Origin: JAYUZR01 sp043751595
Lineage (GTDB): Bacteria > Patescibacteriota > UBA1384 > CAILIB01
Direction of reading: 5' to 3'
Assembly (NCBI GenBank): GCA_043751595.1
Contig: JAYUZR010000030.1
Location: 1-48,929, forward strand
Length of the DNA: 48,929 bases
Part shown: piece after piece, positions 48,703-48,929 of the stretch
How positions within the stretch are numbered: position 1 is the stretch's first letter
How the letters are laid out: every line of letters starts with the position of its first letter
Program-made: the position numbers and the translations under genes
The notes under the pieces: model-generated
What the model saw: the letters and a program-made list of their open reading frames with translations, nothing else
The model's database searches: none
Told to the model about the DNA's origin: nothing

Positions 48703-48929
48703 ATGTATAAGTGGCTCGCCCACTCCCTTAATCGATGGCGCCGAGTGAGAGAGCAGAGAAGTAAGTTTACTTACTTCTCTGCGAACGATCGAAGCGCCTC
48801 TCTCGCGGCAGCGAGATGGCGCCCTCGGGTAGCTCGTGCTGTAGTACTATGCCTTGTCGTTGCAGGGTTCAGTCTTGGTGCACAAAACTTCGCCAAGGCC
48901 TTCACCATTCCAGATCAAGTCGTCATCGA
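48703..48929 (+). CDS. Secreted-protein N-terminus carrying an in-frame hairpin repeat (3' end outside)
   Basis: Open frame from ATG 48703 to the window edge (75 residues visible). Residues 1-10 (MYKWLAHSLN) are followed by an Arg-rich stretch encoded by the hairpin repeat, then a hydrophobic signal/anchor segment AVVLCLVVAGFSLGA (46-60) and KAFTIPDQ. The N-region before the hydrophobic core is 45 residues, far too long for an ordinary signal peptide. Removing the 81 bp between the direct repeats leaves an N-region of 18 residues in the same frame. Identity of the mature protein cannot be seen. Confidence 0.65.
   Translation, partial: MYKWLAHSLNRWRRVREQRSKFTYFSANDRSASLAAARWRPRVARAVVLCLVVAGFSLGAQNFAKAFTIPDQVVI
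48734..48823 (+). repeat. Hairpin repeat, in-frame copy within a gene
   Basis: GATGGCGCC at 48734-48742 and again at 48815-48823 bracket an 81-bp unit (27 codons). It contains a 14-bp-arm hairpin (48753-48766 with 48769-48782) built on AAGTAAGT/ACTTACTT, then GCGAACGATCGAAGCGCC, then TCTCGC-GGCA-GCGAGA (48801-48816). The first 60 or so bases align with 48409-48472 at the tRNA-Glu 5' flank, including nine bases of the tRNA itself. Confidence 0.85.

Noticed and set aside
1..48929. Alternative genetic code with UGA read as glycine
   Set aside because: TGA ends several well-defined genes at coupled ATGA junctions (6299, 23791, 36519, 43071), and conserved proteins have no internal TGA.

Overview
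The window looks like chromosomal DNA of a small-genome bacterium of the Patescibacteria / Candidate Phyla Radiation type. The basis is indirect: very tight gene packing with 1-20 nt overlaps, trimmed versions of housekeeping enzymes (a 694-residue ValS, a PolA with no proofreading domain), many lineage-specific genes, an intact type IV pseudopilin operon, and a VirB6-like giant membrane protein. TGA is used as a stop (for example at 6299, 23791, 36519, 43071), so the UGA=Gly code of Gracilibacteria/SR1 does not apply.

Layout. 1-3.5 kb: end of an unknown gene, a DEDD exonuclease-like gene, superoxide dismutase, a 440-bp gene-free structured stretch, dCMP deaminase and a small HExxH protein. 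3.5-5.6 kb: thioredoxin, DNA polymerase IV, then a hairpin-repeat cluster running into tRNA-Ser(GGA). 5.7-9.1 kb: a leftward operon of a dTMP-kinase-like gene, two dCTP-deaminase paralogues, a CYTH protein and a membrane protein, facing a divergent wHTH-Nudix regulator across a palindrome. 9.1-16.6 kb: O-antigen-ligase-like protein, SF1 helicase, inorganic pyrophosphatase, DnaG, RpoD, RuvA. 16.6-23.4 kb: two ORFans, a five-gene pseudopilin operon, TrxB, a DUF3592-like protein and a LOG/DprA-fold protein. 23.4-31.0 kb: a block of lineage-specific proteins ending in a 1290-residue VirB6/TrbL-like protein. 31.0-40.9 kb: ValS, a small SD-led cassette with ThyX, a MurE-PolA operon, FemAB and a GalT-like protein. 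41.0-48.1 kb: rpsT, a ribbon-helix-helix fusion, ManC, phosphomannomutase, a ROK kinase, a HAD hydrolase and PlsX. 48.3-48.9 kb: tRNA-Glu(CTC), a second hairpin cluster and the start of a secreted-protein gene.

Functional themes. dTTP supply is well covered (dCMP deaminase, two Dcd homologues, a Tmk-like kinase, ThyX). DNA replication and repair are represented by DnaG, PolA, DinB, RuvA and a RecD-like helicase. Envelope functions include MurE, FemAB, ManC/PMM, the O-antigen-ligase-like protein, the pseudopilins and the VirB6-like protein.

The strongest unexplained signal is a modular hairpin repeat. It starts exactly at nucleotide -1 of both tRNA genes with GA(A)GTGAG. A third copy lies in frame inside the N-terminal region of the secreted-protein gene at the right end, as an 81-bp insertion between 9-bp direct repeats identical to the 5' end of tRNA-Glu. 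The stem arms differ between two copies by paired changes that keep base pairing. A second repeat family follows the terminators of both tRNA genes. These are read directly from the sequence; mobility and function are inference.
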